A stretch of 50,628 bases of DNA from CAZFBA01 sp964517135 (GCA_964517135.1 CAZFBA010000027.1:1-50628), one strand, 5' to 3'. Shown: positions 8,178 through 16,801, counted from the stretch's first letter. Notes: generated by a model not told the origin, from the letters alone. A program made the numbers and translations.

Positions 8178-8498
8178 ATTAGGATATGCTTTCTTAAAAA
8201 CAATGCTACCGTCTTTAAGTACTACCACATAAGGAGTCTGTGTCGGTACACTCAGGCGTAAATCTCTTAAGCTTGATTGAGTATTTGAATTATCAATGTC
8301 ATATTCAACATATGGAAATTCAAAATCTTTTGCTACACTTTTGGCTACAGGTCTTAAATCTCTGCTAACTACTGACCATGAAGCATATACCACCAGAACG
8401 GCATCTTTTTCAGCGGCTTTAACGAAAAGATTGTTTGAAAAAGCTAAAACTACTAAAAATATTGCTATGAAGCTAATTTTGAACAGGTTATTAATCAT
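8121..8498 (-). CDS. Exported thioredoxin-fold protein lacking CXXC, 125 aa
   Basis: An N-terminal signal peptide (hydrophobic residues about 6-24, then VKAAEKD) precedes a thioredoxin-like domain. Thioredoxin landmarks are LVVYASW, the central strand VEYDID, and VPTQTPYVVVLKDG with the cis-Pro Thr-Pro followed by the F-x-x-G strand turn. Where thioredoxins have WCGPC this protein has WSVVS, and it has no cysteine, so it cannot do dithiol chemistry. A chaperone or binding role outside the cytoplasm is inference. GAGGAG precedes the ATG. It is last in a same-strand run with DUF192, Lnt and acyl-CoA dehydrogenase. Confidence 0.75.
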   Translation of the reverse strand: MINNLFKISFIAIFLVVLAFSNNLFVKAAEKDAVLVVYASWSVVSRDLRPVAKSVAKDFEFPYVEYDIDNSNTQSSLRDLRLSVPTQTPYVVVLKDGSIVFKKAYPNSTPDLLKKDLTGILAGYR

Positions 8499-8557
8499 TT
8501 AGCGGCTCCTCTAATTCTTCTATTTATTAAGACTGAAAAATGCCTGAATTGTTTCTC

Positions 8558-9025
8558 TTATTCTTTAATACCCCTGACTTCAACAGTATCATTAATTTTA
8601 ACATTATATTTGTCTGCAAAACCAGCATTAACTTCAATAACTTTGTCTACAAACTCAATCGATGGATACAGCTCACAGGGTTCTTCCTCACACGGAGGTA
8701 CACGGGTATACATATTTACTATTTTATTACCCTTTAAGAATATTATATCAAGAGATATAAAACAATCCTTCATCCAGAAGACTGCTTTTTGAGGATTTTC
8801 AAAAACAAAAAGCATGCCCTGATTTTCAGGCAGGTGCTTGCGCTGCATTAATCCCCATCGCCTCTTCTCAGGTGTATCAGCAACTTCAAGTTCAATAACC
8901 TTATCGTTAATTATGGCAACCGGCCTGTCATAAACCTTATCTGTTTTGCTGGCCAGACTTCTTGCAAATATAAAGATGCCTGCAATGAAAAGTATTAAGA
9001 CTGCTATTTTAATGTAGTGTTTCAT
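8558..9025 (-). CDS. DUF192 family protein with N-terminal membrane anchor, 155 aa
   Basis: Residues 1-30 form a signal peptide or anchor (KIAVLILFIAGIFIF). The rest follows DUF192: ELEVADTPEKRRWGLMQR, LPENQGMLFVF, VFWMKDCFISLDIIF, then VIEVNAG. The GLM..R, GMLFVF, FWMK and D-I-x-F elements are the conserved core. The family is small, often extracytoplasmic and of unproven function. A CEEEPCEL loop adds two cysteines. It starts only three bases after the Lnt stop codon, so it is co-transcribed and probably translationally coupled. Confidence 0.88.
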   Translation of the reverse strand: MKHYIKIAVLILFIAGIFIFARSLASKTDKVYDRPVAIINDKVIELEVADTPEKRRWGLMQRKHLPENQGMLFVFENPQKAVFWMKDCFISLDIIFLKGNKIVNMYTRVPPCEEEPCELYPSIEFVDKVIEVNAGFADKYNVKINDTVEVRGIKE

Positions 9026-9028
9026 GGG

Positions 9029-10564
9029 CTATAACCCTGCCTCTGTAAAAAAAGTTTTTGTTTTCATCATTTTAATTTTAGCACTAACCAGTGCTTTTTT
9101 GTTTTTTGGTGAGAGGGCAATAATTTTTCCACGTGGATTAATAATCGCAGAAGACCCGCTGTTGATAGAAACGACAAAATAACGATCATTCTCTATTGCC
9201 CTGAAAGTGCAGAATGCTATAAACTGCCTGCTGACAATACTTGCATGAAACCATCCCAGATTACTGACATTAACCAGAAACTCTGCCCCGCTGTTAACCA
9301 TCTCTTTAGACATATCAGGAAATATTGCTTCAAAGCATATAAGAGCCCCGGCAGAACCTGCAATAGTATCAAGCAGAACGGCTTCTTTGCCCTCAACAAA
9401 ATCTCTTGTAGAAGAAAGAGAAAACAAATCTTCTAAGGGGCCCGGTAAAAACTCTCTAAAAGGTGTATATTCTCCAAAAGGCACAAGAAACCTCTTATGA
9501 TATATAGACACTGACTCTTTATAAGGATTAATAGCCATAACAGCATTGCTCTCACCAAACTCCGGACGATCATAAGTACCCAGTATAAGAGAACTTTCTT
9601 TTAGAGTGGCAGCTTCTTTAAGAATTTCAAGCATATCTTTGTTTTTGGGTTCTCTTAAATAGCTTGTAATAGCACCTTCAGGCAATACTATAATACCTTC
9701 CGGGCTTTTGAGTATTAATTCTATATATGTATTTAATTCCTTTTCTGCTGAAACCCGGCCTGTTCTAAACTCTTCAACAGGAAATGCCGCCTGCAATACA
9801 GAGACTGTTATATCTCCGTCATCCTGAAAAGACAGAAATCTTTTTTGCCCGTAAAGATTAACCATCAATATAGCCAGTGCTAAAATAGCCAGCAAAAAGC
9901 CATATCCTGCAAATGTTTTTCCTTTGACAGATGTATAATCTTTTTTATATTCAATAATGTGTATTAAAAGCAGTGCAACAATTGTATTAAAGAGCAATAC
10001 AATATAAGTAATGCCTGTGGCCCCTGTTATGCTTGCCAGTTGAATAAAAGAATAGATTTGATATTGTGTATAAGAAATCATTGCCCACGGAAGCGCAAAC
10101 GGCCCCTGTGCTGAAATTATTTCCATTATGAGAACCCACCCGGCAGGTATTAGCAGGGTTCTGATATAAGGTAATTTCAATACATATGTAGTCATTATGC
10201 CAAAAAACATAACTGATAGGGCTTGATGAAAAGACAAAAACATCAACACAAAAGCAGCAAGGCAGATACTTGATATAGTATTCAGTCCCATCCAGTGCAG
10301 AGGGTGCAGCCCTGCAAACCATGATAAATATACCAGATGATAGAAAAAGCCAAAACCAGAGGCATAAGTAGCTGATTTTGGAAGTGATTTTTCAAAATAC
10401 AGTATAAGTATTAACGGTATAAAGCCTGCCCAGGCGAAATACCATTGATCAAGACCCGGCGCAGCAGTGCCTGTAATGGCTCCAGAAAGACAGCATACCC
10501 AGAAATATTTTCTATCTGGTTTTATCAGTTCAAAAATTTTTTTATACGACTCAATTTTGTTCAT
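9029..10564 (-). CDS. lnt: Apolipoprotein N-acyltransferase
   Basis: Lnt transfers an acyl chain from phospholipid to the N-terminal cysteine of apolipoproteins in the inner membrane of diderms. The first ~220 residues contain repeated hydrophobic segments, starting with the family hallmark FAWAGFIPLI. The C-terminal half is a nitrilase-like domain carrying all three catalytic residues: E296 (VLPEGAI), K357 (YHKRFLVPFGEY) and C410 (ALICFEAIFPD). At 511 aa it is full length. The ATG at 10562 has little SD sequence, but homology begins close to it. It sits between the acyl-CoA dehydrogenase (87-base gap) and DUF192 (3-base gap). Confidence 0.93.
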   Translation of the reverse strand: MNKIESYKKIFELIKPDRKYFWVCCLSGAITGTAAPGLDQWYFAWAGFIPLILILYFEKSLPKSATYASGFGFFYHLVYLSWFAGLHPLHWMGLNTISSICLAAFVLMFLSFHQALSVMFFGIMTTYVLKLPYIRTLLIPAGWVLIMEIISAQGPFALPWAMISYTQYQIYSFIQLASITGATGITYIVLLFNTIVALLLIHIIEYKKDYTSVKGKTFAGYGFLLAILALAILMVNLYGQKRFLSFQDDGDITVSVLQAAFPVEEFRTGRVSAEKELNTYIELILKSPEGIIVLPEGAITSYLREPKNKDMLEILKEAATLKESSLILGTYDRPEFGESNAVMAINPYKESVSIYHKRFLVPFGEYTPFREFLPGPLEDLFSLSSTRDFVEGKEAVLLDTIAGSAGALICFEAIFPDMSKEMVNSGAEFLVNVSNLGWFHASIVSRQFIAFCTFRAIENDRYFVVSINSGSSAIINPRGKIIALSPKNKKALVSAKIKMMKTKTFFTEAGL

Positions 10565-10651
10565 TTTTATTGTTCAATTTTTATTATTGCATCAGTTAGA
10601 AGGCCTTTCTTTTGCAGAAAGGTTATTAAGATTTTTAATACTTGTTTTAGG

Positions 10652-11842
10652 CTATTTATAACTTTTTATGATGTGGCGACTGACGACCATTCTCTGAATT
10701 TCGTTTGTTCCTTCATATATCTGGGTGATTTTGGCGTCTCTCATCATCCGTTCAACCGGAAATTCTTTTGTATAGCCATATCCACCGAGTATTTGAACAG
10801 CTTCAGTTGTTACATACATTGCTGTGTCACCGCCATAATACTTGGCCAGAGATGCCATGGCAGATGCATCACGGCTTTTAGTGGCTACCGATGATGCAGC
10901 TCTATATACGAGAAGGCGTGCGGCTTCGATTTTCTGGTTCATACGGCCAAATTTTTGTCTGATGATTTCAAAATCACCTATTTTCTGGTTGAACTGTTCT
11001 CTTTCCTGTGCGTATTTCAGTGCATAGTCAAAGGCTCCCTGGGCTACACCAACACCCTGTACTCCTACACCTGGTCTTGAGTGGTCGAGAACGTTCATAG
11101 CTATCTTCCATCCAGAGCCTTCAGAACCAATGAGATTTTCTGCCGGCACTTCCATATCTTCAAAAACTATTTCGGCTGTTTCTGAACCTCTGATGCCGAG
11201 CTTGGTTTCTTTTTTGCCTACTGAAAAGCCAGGGTAATCTTTTTCAACAATGAAGCAGCTCAGGCTTCTCAGGCCCGGCTTGGGGTCAGTTTTGGCAAAT
11301 ACGGTTACTATATCGCTAATGCCACCGTGGCTGATAAAAAGTTTACTGCCGTTCAGTATATATTTGTCTCCCTGTTTGACAGCCTTTGTTTTAATACCCA
11401 TAAAATCACTGCCTGCGCCAGGTTCTGTTAAACCAAAAGCACAGAGCTTTTCGCCTGAAGTAATCTGTGTAATATATTTTTTCTTCTGTTCTTCTGACCC
11501 GCCAAGCAGTATGGGTGAAGCACCGAGGGTATTAACATTACAGGCCAGACAACAAGATAAATCGGCTCGGGCAAGTTCTTCAACTAATATACATTCTGTA
11601 ACAGGGTCTACTCCACCACCACCATACTCTTCTGGATACGGAAGGGCTATAAGACCACTTTCTACCATCTCTTTATAGATATCAAAAGGGAATTTTGCTT
11701 CTTCATCTATCTCTGCTGCACGGGGCACTATAACCTTTTCAGCAAATTCTCTCACATATTGCTTTATGGATACCTGTTCTTCTGTTAATAGAAAGTTTGT
11801 ATCTACTTCGCTCAGTTGCTCTAAGGTTGCTTGAACTGCCAT
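10652..11842 (-). CDS. Acyl-CoA dehydrogenase, short-chain/butyryl type
   Basis: An FAD enzyme that forms the alpha-beta double bond of acyl-CoA (or reduces it in the fermentative direction). Landmarks include YVREFAEKVIVPRA, GLIALPYPEEYGG, FGLTEPGAGSD, LGIRGSETAEIVFEDMEVP and the C-terminal GGYGYTKEFPVERMMRDAKI. The catalytic base is E377 in IYEGTNEIQ, the position used by short- and medium-chain enzymes. At 396 aa it is slightly longer than typical (~380) by an N-terminal extension. AGAGGG precedes the ATG. No EtfAB, thiolase or crotonase genes lie nearby, so the electron partner must be elsewhere. Confidence 0.92.
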   Translation of the reverse strand: MAVQATLEQLSEVDTNFLLTEEQVSIKQYVREFAEKVIVPRAAEIDEEAKFPFDIYKEMVESGLIALPYPEEYGGGGVDPVTECILVEELARADLSCCLACNVNTLGASPILLGGSEEQKKKYITQITSGEKLCAFGLTEPGAGSDFMGIKTKAVKQGDKYILNGSKLFISHGGISDIVTVFAKTDPKPGLRSLSCFIVEKDYPGFSVGKKETKLGIRGSETAEIVFEDMEVPAENLIGSEGSGWKIAMNVLDHSRPGVGVQGVGVAQGAFDYALKYAQEREQFNQKIGDFEIIRQKFGRMNQKIEAARLLVYRAASSVATKSRDASAMASLAKYYGGDTAMYVTTEAVQILGGYGYTKEFPVERMMRDAKITQIYEGTNEIQRMVVSRHIIKSYK

Positions 11843-12286
11843 TTATAAACCCTCTTCTTTTGTAAGTCGATTTTTTAACCAATTTATCTAATTGTGTTTT
11901 AGTATACCACAACAGGATTTTAACAATATAGCTTTTCGACTTACGTTCTTTAACAATAATAAAAAAAACCACCCTTTCAGGTGGTAAAAAACTACACTAC
12001 TTTTATTAACAAGGTTACACTTGGAGGTTTTAATGTTTGAAACTTTTTTCTAAATACTCATATTGATGCATAATGTTTCCTGTTCTTTGCTTACAATGTA
12101 CTGATGCAGTTCAATGTATGCCGCTAATGCAGCTCTATTAGCACTTTTTGTTTCACCAGGACAGTATAACCTCAACTATAGAGATTTATACATATGAATA
12201 AGATAAGTCAGGCAGGCTAATTATAGCGTCAGCTATACTGTCAGTGACAGAAATTATTCTATTATAGAAACTTTCTAAGCTAGTTT
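11843..12286. other. Intergenic region with one terminator
   Basis: This is the shared upstream flank of the acyl-CoA dehydrogenase and downstream flank of the helical-protein cluster. Besides the hairpin at 11961-11986 I see nothing that looks like an RNA or gene. Confidence 0.5.
11961..11986 (-). terminator. Intrinsic terminator, minus strand
   Basis: CCACC and GGTGG pair around a 6-base loop. On the minus strand the stem is followed by eight T (11961-11968). It would end the transcript of the helical-protein gene at 12287-12616. Confidence 0.75.
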
Positions 12287-12616
12287 CTAGCCGAATGTCT
12301 TGAAGGACATATCGATATTCTTGTCGATAACTTTTTGAACTGCTGCGATTTCAGTTTGTACAGCTTGCTGCTGCGTATCAACTGTTCTCAACTGCATTTC
12401 TAAAATCTTATCTACTTGTTGTAATCTCTGAATACGAGCCTGCAATAATTTTGATGTCTTTGAGTCAGGCTCTAAGCTGGATGATGCACTAAATAATTGG
12501 CCGGTTAAACTAGCCAACTGCATACGTGACTGGTTAATGAATTGACCTTTCAATTCAAGGTTTGATTTTCTTGCTGTTAAAGCTAACAGTCTTGCTTGAG
12601 ATGCTGCTAAACCCAT
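12287..12616 (-). CDS. Small helical protein, paralog 1 of 3, 109 aa
   Basis: Not a family I can name. It begins MGLAASQAR and ends VQKVIDKNIDMSFKTFG; both ends are almost identical in the paralogs at 13140 and 13860, while the middle (about 35-65) varies. Apart from LEPDS in the middle it is predicted alpha-helical, with heptad-like patterns, no cysteine, no signal peptide and no membrane segment. Conserved terminal helices around a variable centre resemble self-assembling filament or needle subunits; that is inference. I start at the ATG with GGAGG eight bases upstream, giving the same start as the paralogs, rather than a TTG five codons earlier. Its 5' region is long and rich in ACA/CAC. 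Confidence 0.85.
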   Translation of the reverse strand: MGLAASQARLLALTARKSNLELKGQFINQSRMQLASLTGQLFSASSSLEPDSKTSKLLQARIQRLQQVDKILEMQLRTVDTQQQAVQTEIAAVQKVIDKNIDMSFKTFG

Positions 12617-12823
12617 TACCAAAGCCTCCAATTTTAACTGTGTAAGTGTAGTTTGTTGTAGTAGTGTGTAAAAATTTAAGTGTTGTAGTGTTTTTAGTGT
12701 GTAGAGTGAGATTTTTTGTGTGTTATTTATTTAAAAACAACCAATTTTGATTTTGTGACACCCGGCGCCGAAAATATTAATAAACTGTTACATTAAATAA
12801 ACAAATCACTTTGGCGATTGCCA

Positions 12824-12895
12824 CCTGAGAATACCCGGGCGGGGACTTCGAACCTGCTTCGAAGTATTTCGAAAAAGGTTGTTCTCAGGGCTTTT
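12824..12895 (+). ncRNA. Candidate structured RNA or leader element, strand uncertain
   Basis: An outer stem CCTGAGAA (12824-12831) pairs exactly with TTCTCAGG (12882-12889). Inside, ACTTCGAA (12845-12852) pairs exactly with TTCGAAGT (12858-12865), and the segment before it is GC-rich (CCCGGGCGGGG). On the plus strand the outer stem is followed by GCTTTTTATT, terminator-like. GC-rich folded islands in AT-rich intergenic DNA are typical of structured RNAs. It matches no family I know. If transcribed from the minus strand it would be the 5' leader of helical paralog 1. Confidence 0.4.
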
Positions 12896-13041
12896 TATTC
12901 AGAGAATATGAGAGTAATCATGATTTAGTTGATCAACAAAATGTTGTGTAGTTCTGTTCAGGTTGATCTGTTGACAGAGGTTTTAGCAGGTACATTGTGC
13001 GCCGAAGAATGCCCGCTGTGGTCAAATGCCGGCCATAGCAT

Positions 13042-13069
13042 AAAAAAAAGTTAGGTTATGACCTAACTA
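13042..13069 (-). terminator. Intrinsic terminator, minus strand
   Basis: AGTTAGGT and ACCTAACT pair around TATG. On the minus strand an eight-base T run follows. It lies about 70 bases past the stop of helical paralog 2. Confidence 0.85.
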
Positions 13070-13139
13070 AGTGTGTTTTCCCAAAATAGAGCTTTCCATA
13101 GGTTTCAATCGTTGTGTTTTTGCTCTATACCTTATATTT

Positions 13140-13472
13140 CTAGTTACCGAAAGTCTTAAATGACATATCGATATTTTTATCAATGACTTTTTGTACGGCA
13201 GAGATTTCAGTTTGAACAGCCTGTTGCTGTGTATCTACTCGGCGGAGGTGCATTTCGAGCATGCTATCAACTGATTGAAGACGTTCTATACGACTCTGAA
13301 TGGCTTTAGCTTCTTTAGAGTCAGGCTCCAGGGATGCTGATTGGCTAAATAATGCGCCTACAGCGTTGGCCAGCATCATTCTATTCTGGTTAATGAACTG
13401 ACCTTTCAGCTCTAAATCACTTTTTCTTGCTGTTAGTGACAGCAACCGTGCCTGACTGGCAGCTAATCCCAT
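13140..13472 (-). CDS. Small helical protein, paralog 2 of 3, 110 aa
   Basis: It shares MGLAASQARLL.LTARKSDLELKG at the N-terminus and DTQQQAVQTEI.AVQKVIDKN at the C-terminus with paralogs 1 and 3. The middle keeps the LEPDSK turn seen in paralog 1. It is almost all helix, a probable helical hairpin with the turn near residue 52. GAGG precedes the ATG. Its own terminator lies downstream, and the small unrelated gene at 13525 lies 52 bases upstream on the same strand. Function unknown. Confidence 0.85.
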   Translation of the reverse strand: MGLAASQARLLSLTARKSDLELKGQFINQNRMMLANAVGALFSQSASLEPDSKEAKAIQSRIERLQSVDSMLEMHLRRVDTQQQAVQTEISAVQKVIDKNIDMSFKTFGN

Positions 13473-13524
13473 CAGAATAACCTCATATTATAGTATTGAT
13501 ACGGATTATATATAGTTACATAAG

Positions 13525-13809
13525 TTACCTTATCTGATTAATCGTGGAACCTTTAGTATATTTATAGCTGCTATTCTGTTGAATGAGCTGCTCCATCTGA
13601 TGAAGCCTGTATTTCATATGGTTCACACGCTGTTTGACGATGTTCAGTTTCTGTCTGATAGTAAACAGAACGACAAGCATATATTGTGCCTGTTTCAGCA
13701 TATTTGCAATAGGGTTGTTGCGTTGAAGAACGGCCTTTACAATGTTATATTTAGCGACCATGTTCTCCATGAATCCGTAATTCTCATTTGCAGCTGGATA
13801 GAAACTCAT
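13525..13809 (-). CDS. Hypothetical helical protein between the paralogs, 94 aa
   Basis: No family recognised. ATG is preceded by GGAGGA at good spacing, which supports translation. Residues about 12-75 are helical with a mildly hydrophobic stretch (YMLVVLFTI) and basic residues, and the tail is polar. It lies between helical paralogs 3 and 2 on the same strand with gaps of 50 and 52 bases, so it is probably co-transcribed with them and could be an accessory or chaperone. That role is inference from position only. Confidence 0.65.
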   Translation of the reverse strand: MSFYPAANENYGFMENMVAKYNIVKAVLQRNNPIANMLKQAQYMLVVLFTIRQKLNIVKQRVNHMKYRLHQMEQLIQQNSSYKYTKGSTINQIR

Positions 13810-13859
13810 TTAAATACTTTCCTCCAATACAACGATTATCTTTAATTTTTCGCATCAAG

Positions 13860-14192
13860 TTATGCGAAGGTTTTAAATGACATATCGATGTTTTTGTCAA
13901 TAACTTTTTGAACTGCCTGTATTTCGGTTTGAACAGCCTGTTGCTGTGTATCAACACGTCTCAGCATTAATTCTAGACGTTTGTCGACCTGTTGCAGAGA
14001 TTCAACTTGCTTTTGCAGGCTTTGAGCTTGTGCAGATTCAGGATCATCCATTGCTGCCTGATTGTTGAGAAGTTTGCCAATAGCGTTAGCAAGTGCCATC
14101 CGGTATTGGTTAATGGCCTGTCCCTGCATTTCGAGATCTGATTTTCTTGCGGTTAACATTAAGAACCGTGCTTGTGATGCTGCTAGACCCAT
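13860..14192 (-). CDS. Small helical protein, paralog 3 of 3, 110 aa
   Basis: First gene of the minus-strand cluster. It has the same MGLAASQAR start and DKNIDMSFKTFA end as the other two, but its middle differs most (NNQAAMDDPESAQAQS in place of the LEPDSK turn). It has a strong SD (AGGAG, reading from the minus strand before the ATG). No signal peptide. All three paralogs keep DTQQQAVQTEI exactly, suggesting an assembly interface under strong constraint. Confidence 0.85.
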   Translation of the reverse strand: MGLAASQARFLMLTARKSDLEMQGQAINQYRMALANAIGKLLNNQAAMDDPESAQAQSLQKQVESLQQVDKRLELMLRRVDTQQQAVQTEIQAVQKVIDKNIDMSFKTFA

Positions 14193-14784
14193 GATTTTTC
14201 TCCTATTTTATTAACTGAAAAACTTTTCGCTACACACTTCACCTATGGAAAACACAAAACTACACTTCTAGAGAAAATATGGAATGCTTTGCGGTCTATT
14301 ATTTGGTTTTTTAAGAGTTACATAGAACCTCCAATAGTAAAAAGGTATATTATTTCTCTATATATATAAAAACAAGATTTACTTTCGAATTGCCTGTAAC
14401 CGGGGTTACAATTTGTAAATTATTTGATCTATAGATAAATTTAATCTTTATTTGACGTTTCTAATCCAATAAAGATGTTTGTTATAAGCTGGTTTTCGCC
14501 GGTCAAAGCCGCTATAATTCCTGTTTTAAGGGATGTCCCCCTTAAAATTTATTGAAACATCCTTAATAGTATAAAATAAAACAACCAGGTTTGGTGTATA
14601 ATTTTTAGAAAAGATTGGTCAGAAATACTATTATCAGTTGATCTTGGCCATAGTCACTGGAGTGAGTCAAAAAAACACTAAAAAATTGTAAATTTTTATA
14701 AACAAATCACGGCAGAATAAAAAGGCAAAAGAATAACTAAATTTTTTCTATAATTATTTTTGTATTTCAATCTTTAAACTTGTA
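14193..14784. other. Intergenic region, about 590 bases
   Basis: The first ~90 bases are the leader of helical paralog 3. A 9-bp inverted repeat TTTTAAGGG/CCCTTAAAA lies at 14524-14547 with a 6-base loop but no T run. I see no ORF or known RNA. Confidence 0.5.
14524..14547. repeat. 9-bp inverted repeat hairpin
   Basis: TTTTAAGGG pairs with CCCTTAAAA around ATGTCC. No poly-T follows on either strand, so its role (operator, mRNA end or chance) is open. Confidence 0.4.
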
Positions 14785-15264
14785 TTAGCTTACAGGACTC
14801 ATTGTAAAGACTTTAAAAACTCTTTCTATGACCAGATCACCGGTTATCATATTAACGGTATTTTCGTTTTCAACAAAGTCTCCTTTGTGTTGATAGACCT
14901 GAAGTGTGAAAGGCTGGTTATCTTTAAGTCCTATAGAGAGCTTATTTATTTTTAGTGTAAAGATATGAAATTCATCTGTAATATGAACTTTGCCAAAACC
15001 TATTTTCTGGGATTCAAGTTCACCTTTTTTGATTGCTATATGTAGATGATGATCTCCAGGTTCCCAGCCAGGACCACATACGATAGCCATATCAAAAACA
15101 CCCTGAGCAGGTAAATCTTTAATTAAAAGATGTTCACAGATATCTATGTATGAATAAACCCCATTCTCATTTTGTTTGATTTCTTTTGCAAGAACAAGAT
15201 ATTGATTTGATAGCATATTACAATCCTCATAAAGTGTGGCACGATCATTATAATTCACAAACAT
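14785..15264 (-). CDS. Hypothetical protein, DUF6941-like, 159 aa
   Basis: A soluble, beta-rich protein without signal peptide. The segment VFDMAIVCGPGWEPGDHHLHIAI and the later KINKLSIGLKDNQPFTLQVY resemble the DUF6941 pattern, in which a bacterial domain of unknown function has alternating beta strands around a PGxH loop. I am not certain of the family. It stands alone with about 190 bases to the lipid kinase gene and a long upstream gap. No clear SD was seen before the ATG. Confidence 0.6.
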   Translation of the reverse strand: MFVNYNDRATLYEDCNMLSNQYLVLAKEIKQNENGVYSYIDICEHLLIKDLPAQGVFDMAIVCGPGWEPGDHHLHIAIKKGELESQKIGFGKVHITDEFHIFTLKINKLSIGLKDNQPFTLQVYQHKGDFVENENTVNMITGDLVIERVFKVFTMSPVS

Positions 15265-15453
15265 TATTTTTTAAATAGAAAATTTATTTTTGGTGTAATA
15301 GCTGATAATGTCTTCAATGTAAAGCTTAACAGGGTTTAAAAATTTAAAAGTGCTTATACCTTTAATGTCGTGGAAATATTTTCTTCTGACAGCCAGATAA
15401 TTCTATTCATTGCATAGATGTTAAGCATTAGAAGTTAAGAGCAAAAAATAGGC

Positions 15454-16389
15454 TTAGTGATTCAATAATACCTTTTCAAAAGCTGGTTGAGGTGCTGGTT
15501 GTGGCACGAGAACTTTTAAAGCTCTGGGTATAACTGTTATATCTAGCTTATCGTATTTAAACGGTTCTCCATCGATATGAGAGTTAGAGTCTAATGTTTC
15601 AATCTGTATATTTTTACCCTGCCCGTATACAACGCTGCCATTATTTTTGTGTATACCTGCTAAAATCTGGCAGAAGACTTTAACAAAATCTACAAAGTTT
15701 TTTGCACTGAGTATAAACACATCAAGCTTGCCATCAGAAGTAGAGCAATCAGGGGCAATAGTAATCAGGTTTCTAAACATATTACCTGCATTGGCTACTA
15801 TAACTGAATTTGCTTTAACATAAAAGGTTTCACCGTCTATAGTGACCTTCATTTTTTTGAGTGACAGTTTGAAGCTGCTTTTAAAGCCTTCAATAAAATA
15901 GGCTAAATATCCAAATTTATCTTTCAGGTATGATCTTGCGTTATTAACGATATCTGCATCATAGCCGACACCTATACGCAGGGCAAAATACTGTTCGCCT
16001 GCTTTGCCGATGTCAATTCTGGTAGTATTGCCATAAAAAAGTATATCTATTGCCTTGTCAAGGTTTGTAGGTATAGAAAGCCCTGCTGCAAGGAGGTTTG
16101 CTGTTCCGCAGGGAATAATGCCCAGTTTTGCATCTACCTTTGATACGATGGCCAGAACACTTAAAACGGTACCATCTCCTCCGATGGCAACGATGCTATC
16201 AAAGGTATTAAGGTCAGTTCTTTCAGCCAGTTGAGTCGGGTTTACAACTTCAAAAGAGCAATTTCTGACTGAGAGCCTTTTTATAACTCCCTGAAAACGT
16301 TTTTGAGCTTTATTTCTACCCTCTACGGGGTTAAAAACAAGCAGAAACCTTTTCTTTGTGGTGGTATACTCAGTTTTATAAGTATTCAT
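15454..16389 (-). CDS. Diacylglycerol/lipid kinase family protein
   Basis: A member of the DagK/YegS family, which phosphorylates diacylglycerol or related lipids with ATP at the membrane. N-terminal FLLVFNPVEGRNKA is the phosphate-binding strand-loop. GGDGT at 70-74 is the catalytic nucleotide motif, followed by LGIIPCGTANLLA. The C-terminal domain includes TSDGKLDVFIL and the closing IDGEPF. At 311 aa it has the normal family length. The precise lipid substrate cannot be told from sequence. It is not clearly in an operon; 64 bases separate its stop from the end of an AT-rich gap. Confidence 0.88.
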   Translation of the reverse strand: MNTYKTEYTTTKKRFLLVFNPVEGRNKAQKRFQGVIKRLSVRNCSFEVVNPTQLAERTDLNTFDSIVAIGGDGTVLSVLAIVSKVDAKLGIIPCGTANLLAAGLSIPTNLDKAIDILFYGNTTRIDIGKAGEQYFALRIGVGYDADIVNNARSYLKDKFGYLAYFIEGFKSSFKLSLKKMKVTIDGETFYVKANSVIVANAGNMFRNLITIAPDCSTSDGKLDVFILSAKNFVDFVKVFCQILAGIHKNNGSVVYGQGKNIQIETLDSNSHIDGEPFKYDKLDITVIPRALKVLVPQPAPQPAFEKVLLNH

Positions 16390-16801
16390 ATTTCACAGAC
16401 TATATTATTCAAATAATGTGTAAGATTTAATTTGTAATTTATATATAAATTAAAATGTCTATAACTACCTTTATAAAAGGGTTTCAGGCTTATTCTTGCA
16501 GAACGTTGATTAATTGTCAAATTTACAACTATAACCCCTTCGGGTGCAGTATTACAGGTGAGCTTGCACAACAAATGCATGGCTAAAAATTTGTTTGATA
16601 TACTTTTCAGGATCTGCCTCTCATTTGAGAATTCATCTTGCTTTTAGCTGATAACTTATACCACTCAAGTTTTATAAAGGTAGCAAGTTTGAAAAGATAT
16701 ACATTTAAAGGTTTTCTAAGAACTGGCCTGTGACAGTAATTATCAAGTAAATTTCCTTCAATTTGCTTAATTTTCCTTTACATCCCAGCTCATAAGGGCT
16801 A
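16390..16801. other. Intergenic region, about 410 bases
   Basis: A minus-strand frame exists at 16386-16580, but it has no SD, an unlikely composition and overlaps the kinase start, so I do not call it. Nothing else is recognisable. Confidence 0.5.

Larger units (their letters stand above)
12617..13139. other. Intergenic region between helical paralogs
   Basis: 12640-12735 is GT-rich on the plus strand (repeated GTGTAGT), so the minus-strand 5' UTR of paralog 1 is C/A-rich and unstructured. It is followed by a GC-rich structured stretch (12824-12895) and a minus-strand terminator (13042-13069) belonging to paralog 2. Confidence 0.6.

Noticed and set aside
12820..12880. TPP riboswitch
   Set aside because: CTGAGA, ACCC and GAACCTG occur in order, but the later conserved part (GGATAATGCC..GCGAAGGGA type) is missing, and no thiamine gene follows in the right orientation.
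12858..12895. tRNA on the minus strand (TTCGAAGTCC T-loop-like sequence)
   Set aside because: The T-stem does not pair properly and no acceptor or anticodon stems can be formed.
16386..16580. 64-aa minus-strand frame upstream of the lipid kinase
   Set aside because: No ribosome binding site, improbable composition, and it overlaps the kinase start.
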